Assembly (NCBI GenBank): GCA_934167885.1
Contig: CAKPMB010000005.1
Coordinates: 20,825 to 84,824, forward strand
Length of the DNA stretch: 64,000 nt
DNA from: an uncultured Bacilli bacterium
Lineage (GTDB): Bacteria; Bacillota_I; Bacilli_A; RF39; UBA660
Direction of reading: 5' to 3'
The notes below the pieces were generated by a model. It searched no databases. It had not been told where the DNA came from and saw nothing but the letters and a program-made list of their open reading frames with translations. The translations under genes and the position numbers were made by a program. This document shows positions 8,627 through 17,365 of this stretch, piece after piece (the first letter of the stretch is position 1; every line of letters starts with the position of its first letter).

Positions 8627-10528
8627 ATGAATAATAATAATTTTAATGATTTAATTGTTGTTAAACGTAGTGGTCAGCGGGTGTCTTTTAATGGTTTGAA
8701 AATTGCTATTGCTATTAAAAGTGCTTTTGATGGCACAATGAATAATTATTCACCTAAAGAGCCTAATAGTGTATATTTAGAGGTTTTAGATTATATTAGA
8801 ATTAATTATCATGATCGTAAAACAATAAATGTTGAAGATATTCAAAATATTATCGAGGACAAGTTAAAATCTAAATATAATGATGTTTATGTGCACTTTA
8901 GAACGTATCGTCTTAAAAGGACAGAATTGCGTAATGTATTTGCTACTAAGCAACAGCATAAGTTTGTTAAAGCACTTGAAAAGATTGAGGGAATGGATAA
9001 TTCGATATATTCTCCTAAAGATGTATTAAAGAAACTGAATGATGCTATTTCTCTTGAATATGCTAAAGCTTATGTTGTTGATAGTAAATACATACGTTCA
9101 TCGAATGAAGGACGAATGTTCATTCATAATTTACCATTATTTTATACAGGGCTTTTTAATGATGTTCACTTAAATTTAAAATTAGATAATGATGACTTTT
9201 TCTATGATATAACTAATCGTTTGATTAATTATAAAAGTGAGGTTAATGGTGAAATATGCGTTAATGATTTTGATTTGTTGTTAGCAGATAATTTACTATA
9301 CAAGTTTAGAGAAAAGTTTAAGAATATCTTTAAAGATTATATTGAAATTAAAGGTTATAAAAATTATATTGATACCGATAAGATAAGTGAGACTATTGAA
9401 TCAATTAATACTATAAATATTAATGGGGAAATCTTTAAGTATTTGCTGTTAAATCAAGAGACAATGAGTATTTTTGATTATGCATATAACAAAACAATGG
9501 CTATTATCAAAAAAGACTTTACTGATAATTTATGCCATATGTTTTTAACACTTGATAATTATGATATGTTTAGTTTTAGTATGAGTCTTAGTGACACATA
9601 TGAACATGCATTTATTGAAAAGATAATGGTAGATGTTCTTTTAAAAAATAAGCATTTAAAGAATGTATCTTTTATATATAAAATTAAAGAAAATATGCCA
9701 ACGTTTATAATGACAAGCATCGTGAATTTAATTATGTTAGGAGGTAATTTATCACTTAATATTGTTAACAAATATCGTGATATAGAATATCCTGAATATT
9801 TCAGTAGTGGTTTATTAATATATGATAATGTGTTAGGAAGTTCTTCGTCGCATGGTCGTATGAACGTTGCTAACACATCGATAAATTTAGCAAGAGTTGC
9901 CCTAAATCATAATAAAATGGACTCTGACTTCTTTAGAGAGTTAGATGAGTTATTAGAATTTACCAAAAACCAATTACTCTTTGTTTTTGAAATGCTTGGT
10001 AACCGTTTAAAGAAAAGTTATAACTATTTATTTGATGGCGTTTTAATTGATTCTAATAAGATAGATAATAGTCAAAAAATTAGAAAAGTTATTAAAAATG
10101 GCACTTTAAATATAAATCTAATAGGCTTGTATGAATGTTCTAGGCTTATAAATCCTACTTCTTTAGAAGAGACAATGAATAATCTTTCTATTTACATTAG
10201 TAATAATGTTTCAAAGATGGCGAGTGAAAATAAACTCAATATTACCCTTAGTGCTATTAATTATTTAGAAGACAGTCATTATTTATCAAATATTGATAGA
10301 ATGGTATATAAAAGTGTTCCGAGCAGGGAAAACTATGTTGATCCTTTGACTATTTCTAAAGGAAAAGAAAGTATTCAAGATAAAATGCTTGATTGTTATA
10401 ATGGTGGGGTTTTAGAAACATTAGTTATTAATAAAAATATCAAAGAAGATAAACTAGAAAAACTTCTACTTGCAATTTCAAAACGTGATAATGGTTTTGT
10501 TAAGGTGGTGATGAATAATGATAATTGA
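8627..10528 (+). CDS. ATP-cone protein resembling a degenerate anaerobic ribonucleotide reductase (NrdD paralogue)
   Basis: A 633-residue protein starting with an ATP-cone (VVKRSGQRVSFNGLKIAIAI, then INVEDIQNIIEDKL and a YRLKR element), the nucleotide-sensing domain at the front of NrdD. The next region keeps the NrdD layout: EGRMFIHNLPLFYTG aligns with DMHIHDLSMLTG of the real NrdD downstream, and a GRMNVANTSINLAR stretch aligns with its SIGVVTINMPRLAY. It lacks the paired cysteines (SMCCR in NrdD), the C-terminal zinc CxxC motifs and a glycyl-radical motif like RITGYYRPV. It is therefore probably not a reductase itself. It overlaps nrdG by 11 nt. A regulatory or scaffold role is inference. 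Confidence 0.6.
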   Translation: MNNNNFNDLIVVKRSGQRVSFNGLKIAIAIKSAFDGTMNNYSPKEPNSVYLEVLDYIRINYHDRKTINVEDIQNIIEDKLKSKYNDVYVHFRTYRLKRTELRNVFATKQQHKFVKALEKIEGMDNSIYSPKDVLKKLNDAISLEYAKAYVVDSKYIRSSNEGRMFIHNLPLFYTGLFNDVHLNLKLDNDDFFYDITNRLINYKSEVNGEICVNDFDLLLADNLLYKFREKFKNIFKDYIEIKGYKNYIDTDKISETIESINTININGEIFKYLLLNQETMSIFDYAYNKTMAIIKKDFTDNLCHMFLTLDNYDMFSFSMSLSDTYEHAFIEKIMVDVLLKNKHLKNVSFIYKIKENMPTFIMTSIVNLIMLGGNLSLNIVNKYRDIEYPEYFSSGLLIYDNVLGSSSSHGRMNVANTSINLARVALNHNKMDSDFFRELDELLEFTKNQLLFVFEMLGNRLKKSYNYLFDGVLIDSNKIDNSQKIRKVIKNGTLNINLIGLYECSRLINPTSLEETMNNLSIYISNNVSKMASENKLNITLSAINYLEDSHYLSNIDRMVYKSVPSRENYVDPLTISKGKESIQDKMLDCYNGGVLETLVINKNIKEDKLEKLLLAISKRDNGFVKVVMNNDN

Positions 10529-11210
10529 TGGATTTAGTAAGCTAACACTTCTTGATTATCCTGAGAATGTCGCTTGTATTATTTGGACTAGAGGTTGTAA
10601 TTTTAGATGTCCGTTTTGTCAAAATTCAGAATTAATTAAAATGACTAAGGATGAAGGAAATATTAAAGAAGAAGATGTGTTGTCATATCTTGAAAAACGC
10701 AAAGGGATTTTAGATGGTATTGTAATATCGGGTGGTGAACCCACCATGCAAAAAGGCCTTTATGAGTTTATTAAAAAAGTTAAAACAATAGGATTAAAAG
10801 TTAAATTAGATACTAATGGCTTTAATCCTAAAGTCTTAAAAAAACTTATAGATGATAATCTTCTAGATTATGTTGCTGTTGATATAAAAAATGATCTTGA
10901 TCATTATGATAAAATATGTGGTTTAAATAAAATAACGCTAGATAATCTTTTAGAAACTATCAAAATATTAGAAAATTCACATATTCTATATGAATTTAGA
11001 ACAACAGTTATGAAGAATTATCATAATGAACAAAGAATTGAAAATATTTTAAGTTTGATTGGCAAAAATGCTAATTACTATCTTCAAAATTTTAAAGATA
11101 GTGAATATGTATTAGATAAAACATTAGAATCATTTAGTAACGATGAACTAATGCATATATATAATGATTTAAAGTTGAAATATCCTAATATAGGTATTAG
11201 AGGTATATAG
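10518..11210 (+). CDS. nrdG: Anaerobic ribonucleotide reductase activating protein (radical SAM)
   Basis: Uses S-adenosylmethionine and a [4Fe-4S] cluster to place the glycyl radical on NrdD. The cluster motif CNFRCPFC (CxxxCxxC) is near residue 27, followed by the SAM-binding GGEPTMQ region and VKLDTNG. Its 230 residues are long for the minimal NrdG and typical for the variant paired with redoxin-dependent NrdD. The start lies inside the preceding gene (ribosome site AAGGTGGTGAT, then ATG at 10518), suggesting translational coupling. nrdD follows after 25 nt. Confidence 0.88.
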   Translation: MIIDGFSKLTLLDYPENVACIIWTRGCNFRCPFCQNSELIKMTKDEGNIKEEDVLSYLEKRKGILDGIVISGGEPTMQKGLYEFIKKVKTIGLKVKLDTNGFNPKVLKKLIDDNLLDYVAVDIKNDLDHYDKICGLNKITLDNLLETIKILENSHILYEFRTTVMKNYHNEQRIENILSLIGKNANYYLQNFKDSEYVLDKTLESFSNDELMHIYNDLKLKYPNIGIRGI

Positions 11211-11235
11211 ATTTTATACAATTTAGGGAGGATGT

Positions 11236-13566
11236 ATGTATAAAGTAAGAAAAAGAACTGGCAAAATTGTTGCCTTTGATATTAAAAGAATAATTGAAGC
11301 TATAACGAGAGCTTTTGATGCTTCTGAAAAAACGTATGATGAAAATGTTATCGACTTTTTAGCACTTAAGGTAACATCTGAATTTGAAACTAAAGTTCAA
11401 AATAACATTATTCATGTAGAAGATATTCAAGATGCTGTTGAAACAACACTTATTAAAGCGGGATATGCTGAAGTTGCTAAGACTTATATTTTGTATAGAC
11501 GTTTACATGATAAAATTCGTAATATGCAATCAACAATTTTAGATTATAAAGATGTTGTAAATAGTTATATTAATGTAACTGATTGGCGCGTTAAAGAAAA
11601 CTCAACGGTTACATATTCAGTTGGTGGTTTGATTTTAAGTAATTCAGGAGCGATTACAGCTAATTATTGGTTATCAGAAGTATATGATGATGAAATTGCT
11701 AATGCTCATAGAAATTGTGATATGCATATTCATGATTTATCAATGCTTACAGGATATTGTGCTGGTTGGAGTTTAAAACAGCTTATTAAAGAAGGTTTAG
11801 GTGGTGTTCCTGGTAAAATAACTTCATCCCCTGCAAAGCACTTATCAACTTTATGTAATCAAATGGTTAACTTTTTAGGCATTATGCAAAATGAATGGGC
11901 TGGCGCTCAAGCTTTTTCATCGTTTGATACTTATTTAGCACCTTTTGTTAAGATTGATAATTTAACATATAAAGAAACAAAACAGGCTATTCAGTCATTT
12001 ATTTATGGTGTTAATACGCCTAGTCGTTGGGGAACGCAAGCACCATTTACTAATATTACTTTGGACTGGGTTGTTCCAAATGATTTAGCAGAACTTAACT
12101 GTATTATTGGTGGAGAAGAAGTTGATTTCAAATATAAAGATTGTCAAAAAGAAATGGATATGGTTAATAAAGCTTTCATCGAAGTTATGATTGAAGGCGA
12201 TGCGAATGGTCGTGGATTCCAATATCCTATTCCAACATATTCAATTACTAAAAACTTTAATTTTGGTGAAACTGAAAATAATAAATTATTGTTTGAAATG
12301 ACTGCTAAATATGGAACTCCTTATTTTTCAAACTATATAAATTCTGATATGGAACCAAGTGATGTTCGTAGTATGTGTTGTCGTCTTCGTTTAGACTTAA
12401 GAGAGTTACGTAAAAAATCAGGTGGATACTTTGGTAGTGGTGAGAGCACCGGATCAATTGGCGTTGTAACCATTAACATGCCTCGTCTTGCATATCTTGC
12501 TAAAGATGAACGTGATTTTTATGAAAGACTTGATAAAGTTATGGATATAGCCGCTCGTAGTTTAAAGATTAAACGTAATGTTATTACTAAACTTCTTAAT
12601 GAAGGATTATATCCTTATACTAAACGTTATTTAGGAACATTTAATAACCATTTTTCAACAATTGGTTTAGTTGGTATGAACGAGGCATGCTTGAATGCTA
12701 AATGGTTAAAGGAAGATTTAACTCATGATGATGCTCAAGAATGGACAAAAGATGTTTTAAATTATATGCGTGAAAAATTATCAGATTATCAAGAAGAATA
12801 TGGTGATTTGTATAACTTAGAGGCAACACCTGCCGAATCAACAACATATCGTTTTGCAAAAAAAGATAAAGAATTATATCCAGATATTATTACAGCTAGT
12901 GATGATGAAACACCATATTATACTAATAGTTCACATTTACCAGTTGGTTATACAGATGATATTTTCAGTGCTCTTGATATTCAAGATGAATTACAAACCC
13001 TTTATACATCAGGAACTGTTTTCCACGCCTTCTTAGGTGAACGTTTAAATGATTGGAAAGCAGCAAGTAACTTAGTTCGTAAAATCGCTGAAAATTATAG
13101 ATTGCCATATTATACTTTATCGCCAACATATTCAGTATGTAAGAATCATGGTTATATAAGTGGTGAAGTATACAAGTGTCCAAAATGTGGTGAAGAAACG
13201 GAAGTTTATAGTCGAATTACTGGTTACTATCGTCCAGTAAAAAATTGGAATGATGGTAAAGCAAAAGAATTTAAAATGCGTAAAAATTACGATTTAAATT
13301 GTTCGCATATTAAGACTGAAGAACCAGTTATCAAAACTATTCTTCTATTCGGAACAAAGACCTGTCCAAACTGTAAAATGGCACAGAAATTATTAGAAAA
13401 GAATAAGATAGAATATAAATTTATAGATGCCGAAGAAGATATTACTTTAACCAAAGAATATGGTGTAAAACAAGCACCAACGCTTGTAGTAATATCAGGC
13501 GATAATCATGAGAATATTGTTAACTTATCAAATATAAAGAAATATATTGAGGAATATAATATATAG
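11236..13566 (+). CDS. nrdD: Anaerobic ribonucleoside-triphosphate reductase with C-terminal redoxin domain
   Basis: Oxygen-sensitive class III ribonucleotide reductase making dNTPs. In order it has an N-terminal ATP-cone (residues 1-95), the ten-stranded barrel with MHIHDLS and the SMCCR cysteines, GSIGVVTINMPRLAY, TLYTSGTVFHAFLGE, the zinc site with two pairs of cysteines (CKNH.. and CPKC) and RITGYYRPV, whose glycine should carry the radical. After about residue 690 a redoxin-like domain with CPNC is fused (LLFGTKTCPNCKMAQKLL, then KQAPTLVV). Such NrdD enzymes use thioredoxin- or glutaredoxin-like electrons rather than formate. The next gene, a thioredoxin reductase 9 nt downstream, fits as the electron source. 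Confidence 0.93.
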   Translation: MYKVRKRTGKIVAFDIKRIIEAITRAFDASEKTYDENVIDFLALKVTSEFETKVQNNIIHVEDIQDAVETTLIKAGYAEVAKTYILYRRLHDKIRNMQSTILDYKDVVNSYINVTDWRVKENSTVTYSVGGLILSNSGAITANYWLSEVYDDEIANAHRNCDMHIHDLSMLTGYCAGWSLKQLIKEGLGGVPGKITSSPAKHLSTLCNQMVNFLGIMQNEWAGAQAFSSFDTYLAPFVKIDNLTYKETKQAIQSFIYGVNTPSRWGTQAPFTNITLDWVVPNDLAELNCIIGGEEVDFKYKDCQKEMDMVNKAFIEVMIEGDANGRGFQYPIPTYSITKNFNFGETENNKLLFEMTAKYGTPYFSNYINSDMEPSDVRSMCCRLRLDLRELRKKSGGYFGSGESTGSIGVVTINMPRLAYLAKDERDFYERLDKVMDIAARSLKIKRNVITKLLNEGLYPYTKRYLGTFNNHFSTIGLVGMNEACLNAKWLKEDLTHDDAQEWTKDVLNYMREKLSDYQEEYGDLYNLEATPAESTTYRFAKKDKELYPDIITASDDETPYYTNSSHLPVGYTDDIFSALDIQDELQTLYTSGTVFHAFLGERLNDWKAASNLVRKIAENYRLPYYTLSPTYSVCKNHGYISGEVYKCPKCGEETEVYSRITGYYRPVKNWNDGKAKEFKMRKNYDLNCSHIKTEEPVIKTILLFGTKTCPNCKMAQKLLEKNKIEYKFIDAEEDITLTKEYGVKQAPTLVVISGDNHENIVNLSNIKKYIEEYNI

Positions 13567-13574
13567 GTGTTTTT

Positions 13575-14477
13575 ATGCAAGATGTTATTATTATTGGATG
13601 TGGGCCTGCTGGAATGACAGCGGCCCTATATCTTAAAAGAGCAAATAAAAAAGTTTTAATTTTAGAAAAAGAAACAATAGGGGGAGCTATAGCTTCATCA
13701 CCCTTAGTTGAAAATTATCCTGGATTAAAAGCAATTTCAGGAAGTGAATTAGCCCTTAATATGTATGATCAAATTACTGATTTAGGAGTTGATATCGAAC
13801 TTGAAGAAGTATCATCAATTGAAGATGGTGATATTAAAACAGTAAAAACTAAAGATGGTAATGAATATAAATCCCCAGCTGTAATAATTGCAACAGGCAC
13901 TAAATATCGTCTATTAGGCCTACCAAACGAAGAAGAATTGATTGGTAAAGGAATCCATTTTTGTGTTTCATGTGATGGAGCATTTTATAAAGAAAAGACA
14001 GTTGCCGTTATTGGTGGTGGTAATAGTGCTATTGTTAATGCTATTACCCTAGCCCAATTATGTAAAAAAGTTTATGTTATTCAAAACCTTGCTGATTTAA
14101 CATGTGAAGAGACTCTAAAAGAAAAAGTAAAATCTTTAAGTAATGTTGAAATAATTTATAATGCAACGGTTAATGAAATAATTGGGGATGATGCACTTCA
14201 GGCTATCGTTGTGACAAGTGATGGTATTGAATCTAAATTGGCATTAGATGGAATGTTTATATCAATAGGTTTAATCCCTCAAAATGATGCTTTTAGTAGT
14301 TTGATTAAACTTGATAAAAATAAATATATAAAATCATCTGATTGCAAAACAAATGTTGATGGCATATTTGTAGCAGGCGATGCAAGAAGCAAGGATTATC
14401 GACAAGTAACAACCGCTGTTGGCGATGGAACAATTGCTGCACAAAATGCTCTTAAATATCTAAATGAAATGGAATAG
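13575..14477 (+). CDS. trxB: Thioredoxin reductase (NADPH/FAD)
   Basis: A flavoprotein of 300 residues, the normal length. It has an N-terminal FAD loop (IIIGCGPAGMTAALYL), the redox pair CVSC in HFCVSCDGAFYK, the NADPH loop VIGGGNSAIVNA and the C-terminal FAD contact DGIFVAGDAR. It reduces thioredoxin-type disulfides at NADPH expense. Its place directly after the NrdD-redoxin fusion suggests it recharges that fused domain, which is a context inference. The ribosome site before the start is weak (AGGTGTTTTT), consistent with coupling to nrdD. Confidence 0.92.
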   Translation: MQDVIIIGCGPAGMTAALYLKRANKKVLILEKETIGGAIASSPLVENYPGLKAISGSELALNMYDQITDLGVDIELEEVSSIEDGDIKTVKTKDGNEYKSPAVIIATGTKYRLLGLPNEEELIGKGIHFCVSCDGAFYKEKTVAVIGGGNSAIVNAITLAQLCKKVYVIQNLADLTCEETLKEKVKSLSNVEIIYNATVNEIIGDDALQAIVVTSDGIESKLALDGMFISIGLIPQNDAFSSLIKLDKNKYIKSSDCKTNVDGIFVAGDARSKDYRQVTTAVGDGTIAAQNALKYLNEME

Positions 14478-14582
14478 TGTTTTTAACATTATTCTTTTTT
14501 TGAAAGTTCTTTACCATTACTTTACTTTCATCATAAATTTTGATAGAATGATAGTAGAAAAGATAAAGCAAAGGATATGATG

Positions 14583-14710
14583 AAAAGTGTCAAAAAGTAT
14601 CAAATCAAATGTGTCAAATAGTGTCAATATGGGGGGGGGTTACTTTATTAAGTAACAAACCTAGTTTAGAGTATAAACAAGCAAGAACAAGATTAAGTCT
14701 TGTTCTTTTA
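14583..14710 (+). promoter_or_regulatory. Leader with repeated GTGTCAAA, G9 tract and two hairpins
   Basis: Between trxB and the surface protein gene are four copies of GTGTCAAA or near-copies (14587, 14597, 14611, 14621), arranged as two pairs in a 24-bp repeat. They are followed by nine G (14631-14639). The last G opens a 7-bp hairpin (GTTACTT/AAGTAAC, 14639-14656). A second, 10-bp hairpin (14683-14692 with 14698-14707) ends just before the ribosome site and looks like an attenuator. Confidence 0.6.
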
Positions 14711-14723
14711 TGTGGAGCAAAAC

Positions 14724-17261
14724 ATGAAGACTAGGAAATATATATTAATGGTATTAGGCCTAGTCTTATTATTAGGTGGAAGTTATGCTTTTTATACTTA
14801 TCAAAAGTATAGTGGCATGCAGAATCTTTTAAATGGTGAAATTTATCTAAATTATTTAGAAGATAATGAAGTGCATATAAGTGGCATATTTCCGGAGACT
14901 AAGGAAGAAGCTTTAAAAAGAGATGATAACACTATAAATTTTAAAGTATTAAGTAAGAATACAAGTGATAAAGATATTTATTATGGAATTACTTTAAATT
15001 ATGGCGAAGAGATAAGTAATAAGGTTAGAATTGATGCTAAATATATTATGATATATCTAGAATGTGATGGTAAAGTTTTAATAGATGGTATAAGATATAG
15101 TGACTTTAATAACAGAAGAATTTATGTAGACAAGATAGATGCCAAAACATATACTGAAACTACTAAAAATTATACTTTAAGATTCTGGGTAGATGAAGAA
15201 ACCACAATAAGTGATACCGATACAAATGCTAGTTACAAAGCCACGGAGTGGGCTAATAGTTATTTAAATTTTAAGGTTAATGTTGATGCTGGCTTAGAAA
15301 CAATGAATATGCCTTTATCAATGGAAACAAGTGATACTTATGTAGAAAATAATAAAGCCTATTTTATTGCCAAGATAAGCAACTTTATAAATATGGAAGA
15401 CATTGGTAAAGACAGCAACGACACGATGAATTTAAAAGTAACAGGCACCAATAGTGATATCAAATTCAGTTATAAAGATAGTGAAGGAAATACCGTTGAA
15501 GAAAAGAGTGCTACTCTAGATTTAACCTATCTATTCACTAAAAATAAAACAGTTGAAATTCAAGTCTTTGTTCACCCAAATAATGATGCGAATGGTAAAA
15601 CTAATGTGTTATTGAAAATATACAAAAACAAAGAATTGATGCAAAGTTTCATTAAAAGAGTGGAAGTTAAAGGCAACAACTACTGTTTAAATAATGGTTT
15701 TAATAAACTAGTTGACTGTATGTTAGTAAGTGATAGTCTAAGCGAATCGGTTGATGTTGCAAAGATAAATATTGCTAATAAAGGAGAACCAAATTTAAAT
15801 GATACCGCTCCAAGTTATAACTACGTTGAAAAGTTAACTGAAAATGTTTCAAATGCTTATACCTTGTCAACTAGTAATACATTGTCATTCGCACAGTCAT
15901 ATACATTTGATGCTAAAACTGGCAAGTTTACTTTAAAAGATGTTATATATGATACACCAAATGATAGTTATTTGAATTATTACACATGTGGCACATCATT
16001 AATGGGCGATGTTTGTTTAAGAATGTTTAAAGTAAAATCGTTTGATAATAGTAATGGTAAGATAACACTTACTATGGCTGATGTTCTAACGGGTGTTGTT
16101 ACTAGTGTTATTCGTTCAGAAAATGGTCTTTATAAAGAGACAGATGATTATGGTGATGTTTATTATTACCGAGGTGGTGTTCAAAATAACAACGTTTATT
16201 TTGGCGGATATTACTTTAAAATAATAAGAACAAATGGTGATGGAAGTATTCGTTTAATATATTCAGGTGCAACAAAAGATGCTAAAGAATCAAATGCTTC
16301 GATAAATAATAAATATTATGCCTATAACAAAAAATATCAAGATATAACATATGTCGGTTATATGTATGGTAAAAATTTTAAAAGGCAAACATTTGATGAT
16401 GCTTCTATAAGTTTTGATAATAACACTTCAAATATTCAATGGTCAGATGATTATTATTTTAATGAAGATGACGAATTATTCTACTTAAGTGGTAACATTA
16501 TTACATCGACATATTTGAATCAAAAAGAAAGCAATAATAATATTTATAAATATACATGTCGTTTGCAAGACAATAATGGTTGCGAAGTTTTATCAAGTAT
16601 TTCTGAATACAAATCTACCACTTCGGCAAGAGGTTCTCTTATTACTTATTCTAGTTATAACATTGATGATATGTATACGGATACAATATCCAGTAATGCC
16701 AAAACAATAATAGATTCGTGGTATGAAGAAAATATTTTAAATAAACAAGATTCTAGTGGTAATAATCTAAGTAATTACGTTACTGATGGCACTTTTTGCA
16801 ACGCTAGAAGTATTGTTAGTTCAAATGGTATTAAATTAAACGGAATCATTAATTTTTTAGGAACAAACAAAATACTTTATAAAAATATTACTTTTAAATG
16901 CACACATGATTATGAAAAATTTAGTGTTACAACTAAATATGGCAATGCTCATTTAAAATATCCTATAGCCTTAATAACCACGGATGAAATAATGTATGCC
17001 GGTGGGATAAATCGTGTTATTAATAAAGAGATGTATCTTTCTCAAAATTTAACTACTTATTGGACCATGACGCCATACAATTTGTATACTGGATATTCTT
17101 CTGTTGGTAATAGCCATATGTATGATAGTGGTGCTTTTGATGCTTATTCAGCATTGTCAAGTGAAAGAGGTTTAAGACCTGTTATTAATATTCGTTCTGA
17201 TGTCTTAATATCTCAAGGTGACGGCACAATTGATAATCCATATCGTTTGAGTCTCCAATGA
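14724..17261 (+). CDS. Large membrane-anchored or secreted surface protein
   Basis: An 845-residue protein with a basic N-terminus and one hydrophobic segment (MKTRKYILMVLGLVLLLGG, ending near SYAFYTY). This resembles the signal region of TasA/camelysin-type and other exported proteins. The body is rich in Ser, Thr, Asn and Tyr and has few cysteines. The last 100 residues (TYWTMTPYN, RGLRPVINIRSDV, GDGTIDNPYRL) resemble a domain common on surface proteins of gut Firmicutes (DUF6273-like, tentative). No LPXTG motif or C-terminal anchor is seen. The start is the ATG at 14724 after GTGGAG. The leader contains a homopolymeric G9 tract, so expression may vary. Confidence 0.72.
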   Translation: MKTRKYILMVLGLVLLLGGSYAFYTYQKYSGMQNLLNGEIYLNYLEDNEVHISGIFPETKEEALKRDDNTINFKVLSKNTSDKDIYYGITLNYGEEISNKVRIDAKYIMIYLECDGKVLIDGIRYSDFNNRRIYVDKIDAKTYTETTKNYTLRFWVDEETTISDTDTNASYKATEWANSYLNFKVNVDAGLETMNMPLSMETSDTYVENNKAYFIAKISNFINMEDIGKDSNDTMNLKVTGTNSDIKFSYKDSEGNTVEEKSATLDLTYLFTKNKTVEIQVFVHPNNDANGKTNVLLKIYKNKELMQSFIKRVEVKGNNYCLNNGFNKLVDCMLVSDSLSESVDVAKINIANKGEPNLNDTAPSYNYVEKLTENVSNAYTLSTSNTLSFAQSYTFDAKTGKFTLKDVIYDTPNDSYLNYYTCGTSLMGDVCLRMFKVKSFDNSNGKITLTMADVLTGVVTSVIRSENGLYKETDDYGDVYYYRGGVQNNNVYFGGYYFKIIRTNGDGSIRLIYSGATKDAKESNASINNKYYAYNKKYQDITYVGYMYGKNFKRQTFDDASISFDNNTSNIQWSDDYYFNEDDELFYLSGNIITSTYLNQKESNNNIYKYTCRLQDNNGCEVLSSISEYKSTTSARGSLITYSSYNIDDMYTDTISSNAKTIIDSWYEENILNKQDSSGNNLSNYVTDGTFCNARSIVSSNGIKLNGIINFLGTNKILYKNITFKCTHDYEKFSVTTKYGNAHLKYPIALITTDEIMYAGGINRVINKEMYLSQNLTTYWTMTPYNLYTGYSSVGNSHMYDSGAFDAYSALSSERGLRPVINIRSDVLISQGDGTIDNPYRLSLQ

Positions 17262-17289
17262 TGCTTTTAAATTTCGTCTTTCCTCTTGC

Positions 17290-17318
17290 TTGTTTATTTT
17301 TCTATTTAGTGATATTAT
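17290..17318 (+). promoter_or_regulatory. Promoter for the RNase J-like gene
   Basis: TTGTTT 17290-17295, a 17-nt spacer and TATTAT 17313-17318 with an upstream TGA giving an extended -10. The leader to the ATG is about 40 nt. Confidence 0.65.
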
Positions 17319-17365
17319 ATATATGTTCAATTCTTGTATTAAATATATAGACGGAAAGGAAATTT

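Noticed and set aside
14587..14628. Repeated GTGTCAAA as a CRISPR array.
   Set aside because: Units are 8 bp with 2-6 bp between them and no spacers or cas genes; they look like operator repeats.
14631..14656. G9 followed by TTACTT as a second pMV158-like origin, by analogy with 62514-62534.
   Set aside because: There is no complementary C-run and no TACTACGA nick sequence.
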